33,190 nt of DNA from Acidithiobacillus sulfurivorans (GCF_018853815.1 NZ_JAAOMP010000037.1:1-33190); one strand, 5' to 3'; shown: positions 8,831-17,024, counted from the first letter of the stretch. A program made the numbers and translations. The notes: generated by a model not told the origin, from the sequence alone.

Positions 8831-9390
8831 ATTTGACGATCTCCATTTTTGTTGAGCTGAGATAAATCAGGATTATTATTATTTTATATTAATTCTAATA
8901 TTTTTGAAAATTAAGCTATTAAAACAAAATTGATGCTGAGATCAGCTTTTTTGACGACCAGCAATTGCCTCACTCCCTTGTTTTAATCCTATGTTCCCCC
9001 CGTTGGGGGTAGATGCCAGTCTCCAAAGACTGTAGCACGGCCAAATACCTCGCAAGTACTAAAATTCCAGCCTTTCTGCACAATGAAAAGCGCCATTTAC
9101 CTTCGAACAACAGGGTATAGATTACCACAGGGCATGCAACAATGAATACATTGCCAAGAGTATGTAATCCATTCCGTGCGCCAGCTGAATTACTATTGAG
9201 CGCTGTGATGACCATTCTTCAATTTTGTAAAAAACAATGAGGCACACGCGAAGATGTTTGTGGCAGTGTGTTTGTGGTCAGCCACTTGCTAGACTGGACA
9301 GGCTTTCGTCTGTAGCATAAACCGCAGTATAAGTCAGTGGAATACACATCAATCATCTTAATTGATATTCAACATGGGGAAATTAGAACA
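8831..9390. other. Non-coding gap between ACP and the lipoprotein gene
   Basis: About 560 bases with no gene I can support. The left third is AT-rich and holds the ACP upstream region. Near the middle are two adjacent hairpins: CCCCC-CGTT-GGGGG at about 8996-9009 and CAGTCT-CCAA-AGACTG at 9017-9032. An 81-codon open frame on the - strand (8970-9215) resembles nothing I recognise and has no clear ribosome binding site. The right part must hold the promoter for the + strand genes starting at 9391; I could not pick out a convincing one. Confidence 0.5.
8883..8910 (-). promoter_or_regulatory. Candidate promoter of the acyl carrier protein gene
   Basis: On the - strand, TTTTCA and TATAAA are separated by 16 bases in a very AT-rich stretch about 55-80 bases upstream of the ACP start. 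It fits a sigma-70 promoter only loosely, and the AT-richness makes chance matches likely. Confidence 0.25.
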
Positions 9391-9837
9391 ATGAATTCAA
9401 CTATGAGAATTTTTGGAATATTATCGGTAAGTTGTTTGACTTTTGGGCTGTTTGGTTGCGCAAACGAAGCGAGTAAGCCGGCATTGGTCTCTTCGTCTTC
9501 CCAAGCTAATGCTGCGGCACCGGCTCCTACAGCCAGTACAAACTCGGCATCAGCACTTGAGGCAAAAGCTCCCGTGATTCTTCCTGCCCCCGGTTCACCA
9601 TTCTCCAAATTGAAAGTTGGTATGTCCAGACAACAAGTCGAGCAGTTGATCGGTTTCCCAAGTCATACTTCGAGTCACATCACCGGCAAGCAATTTATCC
9701 CATTTTACTTTGGCGGTGATACGCGTCGTACAGAAGCATTTTACAAGGGTCAAGGTGTTCTTACCTATGACAACAACTCTCGATTTGGATCCACAGATAG
9801 TTTGATTAAAATAACGGTGGATACAAATACGCCATAA
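9391..9837 (+). CDS. Outer-membrane-type lipoprotein with BamE/SmpA-like domain
   Basis: The protein is 148 residues from the ATG at 9391, chosen over an in-frame start at 9337 because GGGGA lies ten bases upstream and the signal peptide then begins correctly. The signal peptide ends in the lipobox LFGC with lipid-acceptor Cys23; the next residue is Ala, compatible with outer-membrane sorting. An Ala/Ser/Pro-rich linker (about 24-70) leads to a C-terminal BamE/SmpA-like module with the family-typical VGMSRQQVEQLIGFP. BamE itself helps beta-barrel assembly, but here the gene heads the first + strand group of the pigment cluster, so a role at the envelope site of the product is more likely. That role is inference; the exact function is unknown. 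Confidence 0.72.
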   Translation: MNSTMRIFGILSVSCLTFGLFGCANEASKPALVSSSSQANAAAPAPTASTNSASALEAKAPVILPAPGSPFSKLKVGMSRQQVEQLIGFPSHTSSHITGKQFIPFYFGGDTRRTEAFYKGQGVLTYDNNSRFGSTDSLIKITVDTNTP

Positions 9838-9913
9838 AAATATATGGTTATGATTGGTTTTCTCTGAGGTTTGATCTGCTCAAGGTGGCTTGGAATTGGA
9901 GGTTTTTGGACAT

Positions 9914-10654
9914 ATGCAGTTAACCTCAGTGCTTTGGGTTCTGGCAGGAGTGGTGGTTTTGGTAAATGTTGGACTGGGCTTTCTGGTCATGTGTCCCCGT
10001 TGCAAAGTGATCAGCAGTAATCTGGTACGCTTGCCGGAAAACGCTGTTAAGCGTGGTGAGATAGTTTTGACATTCGACGATGGACCAGATGCCTACGTGA
10101 CTCCCCTGATACTGGACCAACTCGACAAATATTGCGCTAAGGCCAGTTTTTTTTGTATTGGCAAGAAAGCAGTCGCACAGCCGGAATTGCTCGCGGAAAT
10201 CGTTCGTCGAGGGCACAGTATTGAAAACCATAGTTACAACCACCGAAATTTGTTTGCATTTGGCGGGATGAGAAAATTGACGATAGAAGTCCTAGCTACA
10301 CAACAGGTCTTGAATCTAGCCAATAATAGTGTCAATCCCAGGTTCTTTCGTGCACCTTTTGGTTTTCGGAGTCCTTGGTTAGGCTTTGTTTTGCGCCAGT
10401 TGCACATGCAACATGTGGCCTGGACCCGGCGCGGTTATGATACGGTTTGTCATAATTCTGATTTGGTCTTCCGTCGCCTCGTCCATAATTTATCTGCAGG
10501 TGATATTTTGTTGATGCACGATGGAGGGTCGGCGAGCACGGTTACCGGTCAACCCGTCGTCCTTGAGGTGTTGCCTCGGCTATTGGAGTGTTTTGCACAA
10601 CATGGTCTACACAGTGTGTCTTTGCCAATGGCACTTGATAACAGTGGTTTCTAA
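9914..10654 (+). CDS. Membrane-anchored polysaccharide deacetylase (NodB domain)
   Basis: The protein is 246 residues from the ATG at 9914 (GGAGG lies 11 bases upstream); an alternative TTG at 9890 would add eight residues. An N-terminal membrane segment (about 4-26) precedes a carbohydrate esterase family 4 domain. Motif 1 is TFDDGPD with D55/D56, motif 2 HSYNH gives the zinc ligands H106 and H110, motif 3 is RAPFGFRS, and the late motif DILLMHDG supplies the second catalytic His. The enzyme would remove N-acetyl (or O-acetyl) groups from a sugar, probably on the periplasmic side. Its partner is plausibly the product of the GT2 gene in the same group. I do not recall a deacetylase as a core member of aryl polyene clusters. 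Confidence 0.85.
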   Translation: MQLTSVLWVLAGVVVLVNVGLGFLVMCPRCKVISSNLVRLPENAVKRGEIVLTFDDGPDAYVTPLILDQLDKYCAKASFFCIGKKAVAQPELLAEIVRRGHSIENHSYNHRNLFAFGGMRKLTIEVLATQQVLNLANNSVNPRFFRAPFGFRSPWLGFVLRQLHMQHVAWTRRGYDTVCHNSDLVFRRLVHNLSAGDILLMHDGGSASTVTGQPVVLEVLPRLLECFAQHGLHSVSLPMALDNSGF

Positions 10655-10734
10655 TTTTGTTTATGGTTCAGGCGTCTGCTGAGGGCGTAATCGTTGAAAA
10701 TGTTTTGCGAAAAATACAGTGGAGAAGACAACAA

Positions 10735-12057
10735 ATGGAAAACGAAGAAATGACCAGTCCGAGCCTGACAACAAAAATTTGCGATGTTCTGGTGATTGGT
10801 GGGGGACCAGCGGGCTCTACAGTCAGTGCGCTGCTGGTGGAACGGGGCTATCAAGTGACGATTCTGGAAAAGGTGCATCATCCACGTTTTCATATTGGAG
10901 AATCCCTGCTTCCGGCCAATTTGCCCTTGTTGCAAGAATTGGGCGTTGCAGAAGAAGTGAAGCAAATTGGCATGGAAAAATGGGGGGCGGAATTTAATTC
11001 ACCTTACCATACTGAAAAGCCGCAGAACTTTGCTTTTGCCGACGCATGGGACAAGACTATGCCAATGGCATATCAGGTGCGACGCTCGGAATTCGACGAG
11101 ATCCTTATTCGCAATGCCGAGCGAAAGGGCGCCAAGGTTATTGAAGGTTGCCGAGCCAAAGCGGTGGATTTTTTGCCTGATAATGCGGGAGTCCGGATAC
11201 TTGCGGAGTATGAAGATGGTCGACAGGAAACTTTGCAGGCACGCTTTCTTGTGGATGCATCTGGTCGCGACACTTTTTTGGGAAATCTTTTCAAGCAGAA
11301 GCGTCGTAATCCAAAGCATAATAGTTCGGCTCTTTATGCGCATTTTCAAGGGGCCCGACGCCTTGAGGGGAAAGAGGAAGGTCATATTTCGTTTTTCTGG
11401 TTTGAGCATGGATGGTTCTGGTTTATTCCCCTCGCTGATGGAACGACCAGCGTGGGATCTGTGGTTTGGCCGTACTATCTGAAATCCAGAACAAAAACGG
11501 TAGAGGAATTTTTTATGGACACCATCGCGTTATGTCCAGATCTGGCAGCGCGGCTGGTGAATGCACAACGTACCAGTTCAGTGAATGCGACTGGCAACTA
11601 CTCATATGTCTGTGAACAAACCCATGGCTCCAACTATTTATTACTCGGTGATGCATTCGCTTTCTATGACCCGGTTTTTTCTTCGGGGGTCATGTTGGCA
11701 ATGCAAAGTGCTTTCATTGGCGCAAAGACCATTGACACTTGTTTGCGTGAGCCGCAAAAAGCCACAAAGGCGCTCAGACGTTTTGATCAACAGGTGCGTC
11801 ATGGAGGCAAGGTGTTTTCCTGGTACATCTATCGAATCACCCAACCGACCATGATTGATCTTTTTATGCGTTCAGGGAATATTTTCCGAGCTCGGGAGGC
11901 GGTTATCTCGGTCCTTGCAGGAGATATTTTCAAGAAGACACCGATCAAGCCCTCGCTTGCTGCCTTCAAGAGCATTTATTACTTAGCTTCTTTGCGGCAC
12001 GCGACGCGTTCGTGGTCTGCCTGGAAGCAACGAAAAGAAAATATACGGGTGGAGTGA
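10735..12057 (+). CDS. Flavin-dependent halogenase (tryptophan halogenase-like)
   Basis: The protein is 440 residues from the ATG at 10735, which has GGAGAAG seven bases upstream; an upstream in-frame start at 10657 lacks this. The FAD-binding loop GGGPAG is at 22-27, and IGESLLP follows near residue 60. The halogenase signature WxWxIP is present as WFWFIP at 227-232, and the later flavin motif reads DPVFSSGV. These distinguish it from geranylgeranyl reductases and simple monooxygenases of the same fold. Such enzymes use reduced FAD, oxygen and chloride or bromide to halogenate an electron-rich ring, often on a carrier protein. Brominated xanthomonadins and chlorinated flexirubins come from clusters with similar genes, so the expected target is the hydroxyaryl end of the polyene. 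No flavin reductase partner is in the window. Confidence 0.85.
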   Translation: MENEEMTSPSLTTKICDVLVIGGGPAGSTVSALLVERGYQVTILEKVHHPRFHIGESLLPANLPLLQELGVAEEVKQIGMEKWGAEFNSPYHTEKPQNFAFADAWDKTMPMAYQVRRSEFDEILIRNAERKGAKVIEGCRAKAVDFLPDNAGVRILAEYEDGRQETLQARFLVDASGRDTFLGNLFKQKRRNPKHNSSALYAHFQGARRLEGKEEGHISFFWFEHGWFWFIPLADGTTSVGSVVWPYYLKSRTKTVEEFFMDTIALCPDLAARLVNAQRTSSVNATGNYSYVCEQTHGSNYLLLGDAFAFYDPVFSSGVMLAMQSAFIGAKTIDTCLREPQKATKALRRFDQQVRHGGKVFSWYIYRITQPTMIDLFMRSGNIFRAREAVISVLAGDIFKKTPIKPSLAAFKSIYYLASLRHATRSWSAWKQRKENIRVE

Positions 12058-12148
12058 CCTCCAGTGTTTTATCATCAGGCCGATATAGCTTGGGAGATCT
12101 TTTGGTAAAAATTGAGGAAATCGAAAGTCTATACCTTAGCGGTGAGGT

Positions 12149-12949
12149 ATGAACCAGATTCCGGAAACGGGTTCTTCAGGCAGGCTTCGGACTCTGCGAG
12201 AATACCTCATTTTTTATTGTGGACTAGGTTTGTTGGCAGGCATCAGTTTTTTATGGACCTTGTTGGCTCTGCCATTGAATCTGATTTTGCCGAGAAAATG
12301 GAAAACTCGCACCGGGCGGATAATTATTACTATGGGTTTCAGAATGTATTTGTGGGCGCTGTCTGGTATGGGTGCTTGCCATTTTAACCTGCAAGCGTTG
12401 GATATTCTCCAAAAGGATTCGCCCATGATCATTGCGCCTAATCATCCGTCCATGTTGGACGCGCTGATGGTGATTTCTCGATTACCCAATCTGGCGTGTA
12501 TCCTGAAGTCTGAATTGGTAAATAATCTGTTTTTTGGTGCAGGAGCTCGTTTGGCTGGGTATATCCGCAATGATTCTTTACGCAAGATGATTCGCCTTGC
12601 CACGGAAGACCTGCGCGGTGGTAGCCATTTGCTGCTTTTCCCGGAAGGTACCAGAAGCACACGCCTCCCCATTGGGACCGTGCATGGCAGCATTGCGCTG
12701 ATTGCCAAGGAAGCCAACGTACCTATTCAAACCGTGTTTATTGAAACCGACTCGGCTTTCCTGACCAAAGGCTGGCCTTTTTTTCGTAAACCATCCATGC
12801 CTATTCATTATCGGATCCGGTTAGGCAAACGCTTTGTCCCGCCGAGCGATGTGCGTGGTTTTACGGTTGAGCTGGAAAGATATTTCGAGTCAGCATTGAC
12901 AGATGTTCCATTCCCGCCGCTTTATCCAACAGAAGCAGAGGGGCAATGA
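12149..12949 (+). CDS. PlsC-type 1-acyl-glycerol-phosphate acyltransferase-like protein
   Basis: A 266-residue membrane-associated acyltransferase of the PlsC/LPLAT family. The catalytic motif NHPSMLD gives the H99-(x4)-D104 dyad, and the phosphate-binding motif FPEGTRS is at 164-170. A hydrophobic N-terminal region (about 20-46) anchors it. In this setting it probably transfers the ACP-bound aryl polyene acid, or a fatty acid, to a glycerol- or sugar-type acceptor. The stop overlaps the start of the next gene (glycosyltransferase) as ATGA, so the two are translationally coupled. Substrate is unknown. The gap to the halogenase gene is 91 bases without a terminator, so they are likely co-transcribed. 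Confidence 0.85.
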   Translation: MNQIPETGSSGRLRTLREYLIFYCGLGLLAGISFLWTLLALPLNLILPRKWKTRTGRIIITMGFRMYLWALSGMGACHFNLQALDILQKDSPMIIAPNHPSMLDALMVISRLPNLACILKSELVNNLFFGAGARLAGYIRNDSLRKMIRLATEDLRGGSHLLLFPEGTRSTRLPIGTVHGSIALIAKEANVPIQTVFIETDSAFLTKGWPFFRKPSMPIHYRIRLGKRFVPPSDVRGFTVELERYFESALTDVPFPPLYPTEAEGQ

Positions 12950-13713
12950 ACGAAGCGTCAGTCACCCACCTGGTATTGATTCCCAGCTATAATCCTGGCC
13001 CAAAAGTATATGAAACCGTTGCTTCGGCGCGGTTGCAGTGGAACCCCGTATGGGTTGTAGTGGATGGCAGTACGGATGGAACATCTGCTGGACTGGAAGC
13101 CATGGCTGCCCAAGATAGTGGAATACGTGTTTTTCAACGCGCCGATAATCAGGGTAAAGGTGCCGCTGTGCTTTTCGGTTTGGATCAGGCGGCTGCTCAA
13201 GGTTATACCCATGTGCTCACAATGGATTCCGATGGGCAACATCCCATGGAGCGTATTCTCGACTTCATGGCGGCATCACATGAAAATTCAGATGCCATGA
13301 TTCTCGGGGTTCCGGTATTCGATATCAGTGCTCCGGCCTTGCGTGTAAAAGGCCGGCGGATATCCAATTGGTGGGCCAACCTGGAGACACTGGGTGGTGG
13401 CATTGGTGATTCGCTGTTTGGTTTTCGCGTCTATCCTGTTTCCCCACTGCGGCAGCTGATGCATGCGCATCGATGGATGCGGCGCTTCGATTTTGACCCT
13501 GAGGTGGCAGTGAGAATGTCCTGGCTTGGTGTCCGGATTATCAATATGCCAGCATCAGTGCGTTATTTTGATATGGATGAAGGGGGAGTATCCCATTTCC
13601 ATTATGTGCGGGACAACCTGCTGCTTACCTGGATGCACACTCGTCTGTTCTTCGGTTTTTTGTTACGCCTCCCAACATTATTTTTGCGTCGTTATTCAGC
13701 GCGGACACGCTGA
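12946..13713 (+). CDS. Family 2 glycosyltransferase
   Basis: A 255-residue GT-A fold enzyme. The N terminus LVLIPSYNPGP and the metal-binding DxD motif D94-S95-D96 within TMDSDGQHP are typical of GT2, as is the nucleotide-contact segment VVVDGSTDGT. The C-terminal end is hydrophobic and basic (LFFGFLLRLP), suggesting membrane association. It is coupled to the PlsC-like acyltransferase by a four-base overlap. In enterobacterial aryl polyene clusters, as I recall, a GT2 domain is fused to an LpxL-type acyltransferase; here the GT2 and the LpxL-type genes are separate and lie in different operons. It probably adds a sugar to the lipid carrier or product. The donor sugar is not deducible. Confidence 0.85.
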   Translation: MNEASVTHLVLIPSYNPGPKVYETVASARLQWNPVWVVVDGSTDGTSAGLEAMAAQDSGIRVFQRADNQGKGAAVLFGLDQAAAQGYTHVLTMDSDGQHPMERILDFMAASHENSDAMILGVPVFDISAPALRVKGRRISNWWANLETLGGGIGDSLFGFRVYPVSPLRQLMHAHRWMRRFDFDPEVAVRMSWLGVRIINMPASVRYFDMDEGGVSHFHYVRDNLLLTWMHTRLFFGFLLRLPTLFLRRYSARTR

Positions 13714-13733
13714 GTCCACTGGATCCGCTGACA

Positions 13734-13761
13734 CCGGCTGGCGCAGGAGGGTCGCCACCGG
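13734..13761. other. Imperfect hairpin between convergent genes
   Basis: CCGGCTGGCG (13734-13743) can pair with CGCCACCGG (13753-13761) with one bulge, in the 79-base space between the converging glycosyltransferase and ketoreductase genes. No T-run follows on either strand, so terminator function is doubtful. Confidence 0.25.
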
Positions 13762-13792
13762 GGGGATGCATTTGCCAGGCGCCATCAATGGT

Positions 13793-14530
13793 TTATGCCA
13801 TTGCGCCGTTGATGGAAATAATCTGTCCACTGATATAGCCAGCTTGTTCCGAGGCTAGAAACCCAACCAGATCGGCCACCTCATCCACGCGTCCGGCACG
13901 TTTCATCGGCACTATTTGCGCAATAGTTTCGGCAGTGAAGGCTTGTGCACTCATGTCTGTGGCGATGATGCCAGGCGCTACAGCATTCACAGTAATACCT
14001 CGGCTGGCGACCTCCAGCGCCAGAGATTTGGTAGCCGCATGTAATGCTCCTTTAGCCGCCGAATAATTGACCTGACCACGATTACCTGTTTGGGCCGACA
14101 CCGAGGTGATATTGATAATACGCCCCCAGCGGGTACGGATCATAGGCATGAGGATCGCCTGTGTTACATGAAAAAAACCATTGAGTGATACATCTATCAC
14201 GTCATGCCACTGCCTTGCATTTAGGGCCGGGAAGGCTGCATCGTCATGAATGCCCGCATTGTTGACCAGGATCTGGATGGGGCCACATTCAAGCTCTTTC
14301 TGCAAGGTTGAATTGGTAGCCTCAACGTCAGTGATGTCAAAAGCCAGCGTACTTGCTATTCCACCTGCGGCTACTATCTGGTCAGCTAATGCTTGGGCTT
14401 TTAGCAGGTTTTGGTGGGCGTGAATAATGACTTGGTGACCATCTTCAGCAAGTCTTCTGGCTATGGCTGCACCAATGCCGCCACTACCACCAGTAACCAG
14501 TGCACGCTTCGGTATGCAGCTTATACTCAT
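13793..14530 (-). CDS. 3-ketoacyl-ACP reductase (FabG-type SDR) of the polyene pathway
   Basis: A 245-residue short-chain dehydrogenase. The NADP(H) loop TGGSGGIG is at 13-20, NNAG is at 90-93, and the catalytic residues are Ser143, Tyr156 and Lys160 (YSAAK). The C-terminal pattern GYISGQIISINGA is typical of FabG. It reduces the 3-keto group after each condensation. It is the last gene of a four-gene - strand operon (ketosynthase, chain-length factor, dehydratase, reductase), the same gene content as the ApeO/C/P/Q block of Escherichia coli aryl polyene clusters. Its start overlaps the dehydratase stop by four bases. Confidence 0.92.
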   Translation of the reverse strand: MSISCIPKRALVTGGSGGIGAAIARRLAEDGHQVIIHAHQNLLKAQALADQIVAAGGIASTLAFDITDVEATNSTLQKELECGPIQILVNNAGIHDDAAFPALNARQWHDVIDVSLNGFFHVTQAILMPMIRTRWGRIINITSVSAQTGNRGQVNYSAAKGALHAATKSLALEVASRGITVNAVAPGIIATDMSAQAFTAETIAQIVPMKRAGRVDEVADLVGFLASEQAGYISGQIISINGAMA

Positions 14531-15012
14531 TCGAGCGTGGTCAAGGGAGCTTGCAAAAAGGGTTCCGCTGCAAGCCCGTTGACGCCCAATAAAAGCGCCA
14601 CACGTCCTTCCAGCAGCACACAGTTCGCAGCCATAACTGTAAAGTGATACAACACACTGCCTTTATCAGCCAGTTTTTCGGCCTTGATCTTTAGATCGCA
14701 TGCAATGTCATCAAGGCGTGATACATGCAAGGCAACTTCCCGTACGCTGATGAGATATCCTAAACGAGCCGTGTCACTCTCCCCCGTTTTGAGGCACGAC
14801 AAAGCGTTATGTACTGCCATGCTCTGTGCCGCATATTCAATACCGCAGGCAGCGCCGAGTCGTCCATGGGCACGGAGAGGCAAAGTCTCACAGCGGTGAC
14901 TGGTCGCCCTGCAGGTAATGGTGTTTTCATCCCATTGTTCCACGGCATCAAGCAAATGCATTTGACCCTGATGAGGTATATGTTCGGCAATCCATTGGCG
15001 GTCTAACGGCAT
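14527..15012 (-). CDS. Hotdog-fold 3-hydroxyacyl-ACP dehydratase (ApeP-like)
   Basis: A 161-residue single-domain hotdog protein. Landmarks are IPHQGQMHLLD (His14 in the IPH motif) near the N terminus and GIEYAAQSMAVH (Glu59) in the central helix, the pattern of the ApeP / 3-hydroxydecanoyl-ACP-like dehydratases in aryl polyene clusters. It should remove water from the 3-hydroxyacyl intermediate to give the trans double bond; with no enoyl reductase nearby the double bonds remain. It overlaps the upstream chain-length-factor gene by ten bases and the downstream reductase by four, so the operon is tightly packed. A second dehydratase of the cluster lies at 19829-20149; in E. coli ApeI and ApeP both occur, which supports this pairing. 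Confidence 0.85.
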   Translation of the reverse strand: MPLDRQWIAEHIPHQGQMHLLDAVEQWDENTITCRATSHRCETLPLRAHGRLGAACGIEYAAQSMAVHNALSCLKTGESDTARLGYLISVREVALHVSRLDDIACDLKIKAEKLADKGSVLYHFTVMAANCVLLEGRVALLLGVNGLAAEPFLQAPLTTLE

Positions 15013-15818
15013 GTTGCTATATCCACACTCAGACAGGATGGATTCTCATAATTCAGAACAAGACGTCCGGCTTTTTCAATTGCTATGTGCTGAAGCAGCG
15101 GCAGGCAGTGTGCTGCAGGATTGGATTGGCGCAAAATTTCAAGATCAGGGTGGTTCATGGTCTGCACGATAGCATCGGTGAATAGGTTCTCGCTGCAGAT
15201 ACTGATCTGGGCTAGCGTCTTTCCTGGGCTAAGTGTAGATTTTAATAACAGTGCCACGGCAAAAGTGTCAACGATTGGTCGGGCATCGTGCAGAGGCTGA
15301 GGATAGTCACTATCGCAGGCTATTAACAGCACAGGTAGTTCCGTAGTGGCCAAGAGCACAATGGCTTCCAGGAGTCCTGCGGCAAAGCTTCCATCATGTG
15401 CACTGACCACAGAGGATGGTGTCATTGCACCCGCAGAAATGCCCCAATAACCGGAAATGGCATTGTGTACGGAATTATGAAACTGAGTGGGAGAAATCAT
15501 GGTGTCTCCAGATGCCAGCGCTGTACAAATCGAATGACAGATGCGGCCATCACTCCCAGACGAAGCAAAAACTGATGCAGGGTCTGCGGGCGGCACATTG
15601 GCCATAGCGCAGGCTGCATGACCTACCTCCAAGGCAGCCATGACTCCTGGGCTGGCGCGACGTCGTTCTGCTGTTGGTAACGAAGCTGGGGGCAATAATA
15701 CGGTTTTCTGATTTTGGTAAGGAGATTGCCCTGTCAGTATAGCTAAGGCCTGCGGCCAGCTTCCAAGTCCAGGGCCGAGCAGGCCAATACCATCAAGATA
15801 AGCATTTAGCGTTGTCAT
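15003..15818 (-). CDS. Ketosynthase-like chain length factor (ApeC-like)
   Basis: A 271-residue protein matching the N-terminal half of ketosynthases (PF13723-type, stand-alone beta-ketoacyl synthase domain). It carries the subfamily pattern SPTQFHNSVHNAISGYWGI at 109-127. At the position of the ketosynthase nucleophile the sequence reads VVSAHDGS (His141), so the active-site Cys is absent, as expected of a chain length factor. In E. coli the ApeC protein forms the heterodimer partner of ketosynthase ApeO; the neighbouring gene at 15828-17024 would be the catalytic subunit here. It is ten bases downstream of the ketosynthase gene and overlaps the dehydratase. It should set the number of extensions of the polyene chain. 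Confidence 0.82.
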   Translation of the reverse strand: MTTLNAYLDGIGLLGPGLGSWPQALAILTGQSPYQNQKTVLLPPASLPTAERRRASPGVMAALEVGHAACAMANVPPADPASVFASSGSDGRICHSICTALASGDTMISPTQFHNSVHNAISGYWGISAGAMTPSSVVSAHDGSFAAGLLEAIVLLATTELPVLLIACDSDYPQPLHDARPIVDTFAVALLLKSTLSPGKTLAQISICSENLFTDAIVQTMNHPDLEILRQSNPAAHCLPLLQHIAIEKAGRLVLNYENPSCLSVDIATCR

Positions 15819-15827
15819 GATGTCATT

Positions 15828-17024
15828 TTACTTGCAGGAGCGACCAAAGACCAAACTGCAGTTGCTGCCGCCAAAGCCAAAGGAATTACTTAACACATGG
15901 GAAACACTTTGCCTTTGGTTTGAAGCAAGATATTGAATGCCAGTTGACGTATCTCTCTGATTTGCTTTTGGACCTGCTGGCATCAAATTGTTTTGAATGG
16001 CAATGGCACAAATAACGGCTTCCAGAGCTCCTGCAGCACCCAAGGTGTGTCCAGTTGCTCCTTTTGTAGAACTGCATGGCGTATTGATGCCGAAGACGCT
16101 CGCCACGGCTTTGGCCTCGGAAATGTCGTTATTGAGAGTGGCGGTACCGTGCAGGTTGATATAATTGATGTCTGCGGGCTTTAAACCGGATGTGGACAGA
16201 GCTTGTTCCATAGCAAAACGCGCTCCAAGACCCTCAGGGTGGGGGGATGACATATGATAAGCATCGCTGGATTCACCTACACCTAACAGGAGTACCTCAT
16301 CTCCGCAGTGACCTTTTGGCATGCGTTCCACGAGTAGGTAAGCTGCGGCTTCGCCAATGGATATTCCTTTGCGATCATCGCTAAATGGTTGACAGGGGCC
16401 GTCGGCCAATAACCCTAAGGAATGAAAACCGTAAACAGTGGTAGCACATAACGAATCTACGCCGCCAACAACTGCAGCATCAATCAGTCCCAAGTCCAGC
16501 ATGCGTTTTGCTGAAGCGAGAGCCTTGGCGCTGGAAGAGCAGGCAGAAGAGACCGAAAGGGCCGGGCCTTCAAGGCGTAATTTGCGCCGAACAAAGTTAC
16601 TTAAAGAGTAGGGGCTGTGGGTGGAAGCATAAACAAAATCCGCTGGCAGGCTTCCACTTACCGGGTCACGATGCTGAAATGCCAGTTCGGTCTGGAGAAT
16701 CCCGGCGGTACTGGTCCCCATGTAGACGCCGATACGTTTGCGACCCCATTTTTCGATAGCAGCTTCTACCGCCTCCTCAAATCCATCCTGGCGCAGAGCC
16801 ATTTGCGCTAACCGGTTATTACGACAGTTGAAATCCATTAAGTCCGGACTTATTTCCTCGTCGTCAACGGCGTCAACTTCACCGACCCAGGTGTTGATGT
16901 TTATATTCTGAAAGACGCGAAGCCTCAGTCCGCACTGGCGTTCACTCAGTGCAGTTTTTGTCTGTTCCAAACCGCGCCCAATGCTACTTGTCGCAGTAAA
17001 TCGTGATATAAGCGCCGATGCCAT
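15828..17024 (-). CDS. Beta-ketoacyl-ACP synthase, catalytic subunit (ApeO-like)
   Basis: A 398-residue ketosynthase of the FabB/FabF fold. The catalytic triad is complete: Cys162 in SSACSSSAKA, His292 in LHGTAT and His326 in GATGHTLGAAG. The C-terminal NSFGFGGSNCSLVFG is also conserved. It would condense malonyl-ACP units onto an aryl-primed ACP, acting with the Cys-less partner encoded ten bases downstream. It is the first gene of the - strand operon; a good promoter match lies at 17060-17088. It is the only complete ketosynthase in the window, whereas E. coli-type aryl polyene clusters usually encode a second, independent one (ApeR). The ribosome binding site is weak (AAGACAC before ATG). 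Confidence 0.9.
   Translation of the reverse strand: MASALISRFTATSSIGRGLEQTKTALSERQCGLRLRVFQNININTWVGEVDAVDDEEISPDLMDFNCRNNRLAQMALRQDGFEEAVEAAIEKWGRKRIGVYMGTSTAGILQTELAFQHRDPVSGSLPADFVYASTHSPYSLSNFVRRKLRLEGPALSVSSACSSSAKALASAKRMLDLGLIDAAVVGGVDSLCATTVYGFHSLGLLADGPCQPFSDDRKGISIGEAAAYLLVERMPKGHCGDEVLLLGVGESSDAYHMSSPHPEGLGARFAMEQALSTSGLKPADINYINLHGTATLNNDISEAKAVASVFGINTPCSSTKGATGHTLGAAGALEAVICAIAIQNNLMPAGPKANQRDTSTGIQYLASNQRQSVSHVLSNSFGFGGSNCSLVFGRSCK

Noticed and set aside
8970-9215. 81-codon open frame on the - strand in the gap beside the ACP gene
   Set aside because: No family recognised, no clear ribosome binding site, and it spans the two hairpins; probably chance.
10735-12057. Reading the flavoprotein as a geranylgeranyl reductase
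   Set aside because: These share the fold, but the WxWxIP halogenase signature is present and the cluster type supports halogenation.
15003-15818. Treating the short ketosynthase-like gene as a truncated pseudogene
   Set aside because: It has an intact frame, tight overlaps on both sides and the subfamily-specific HNSVHNA pattern, as in stand-alone chain length factors.
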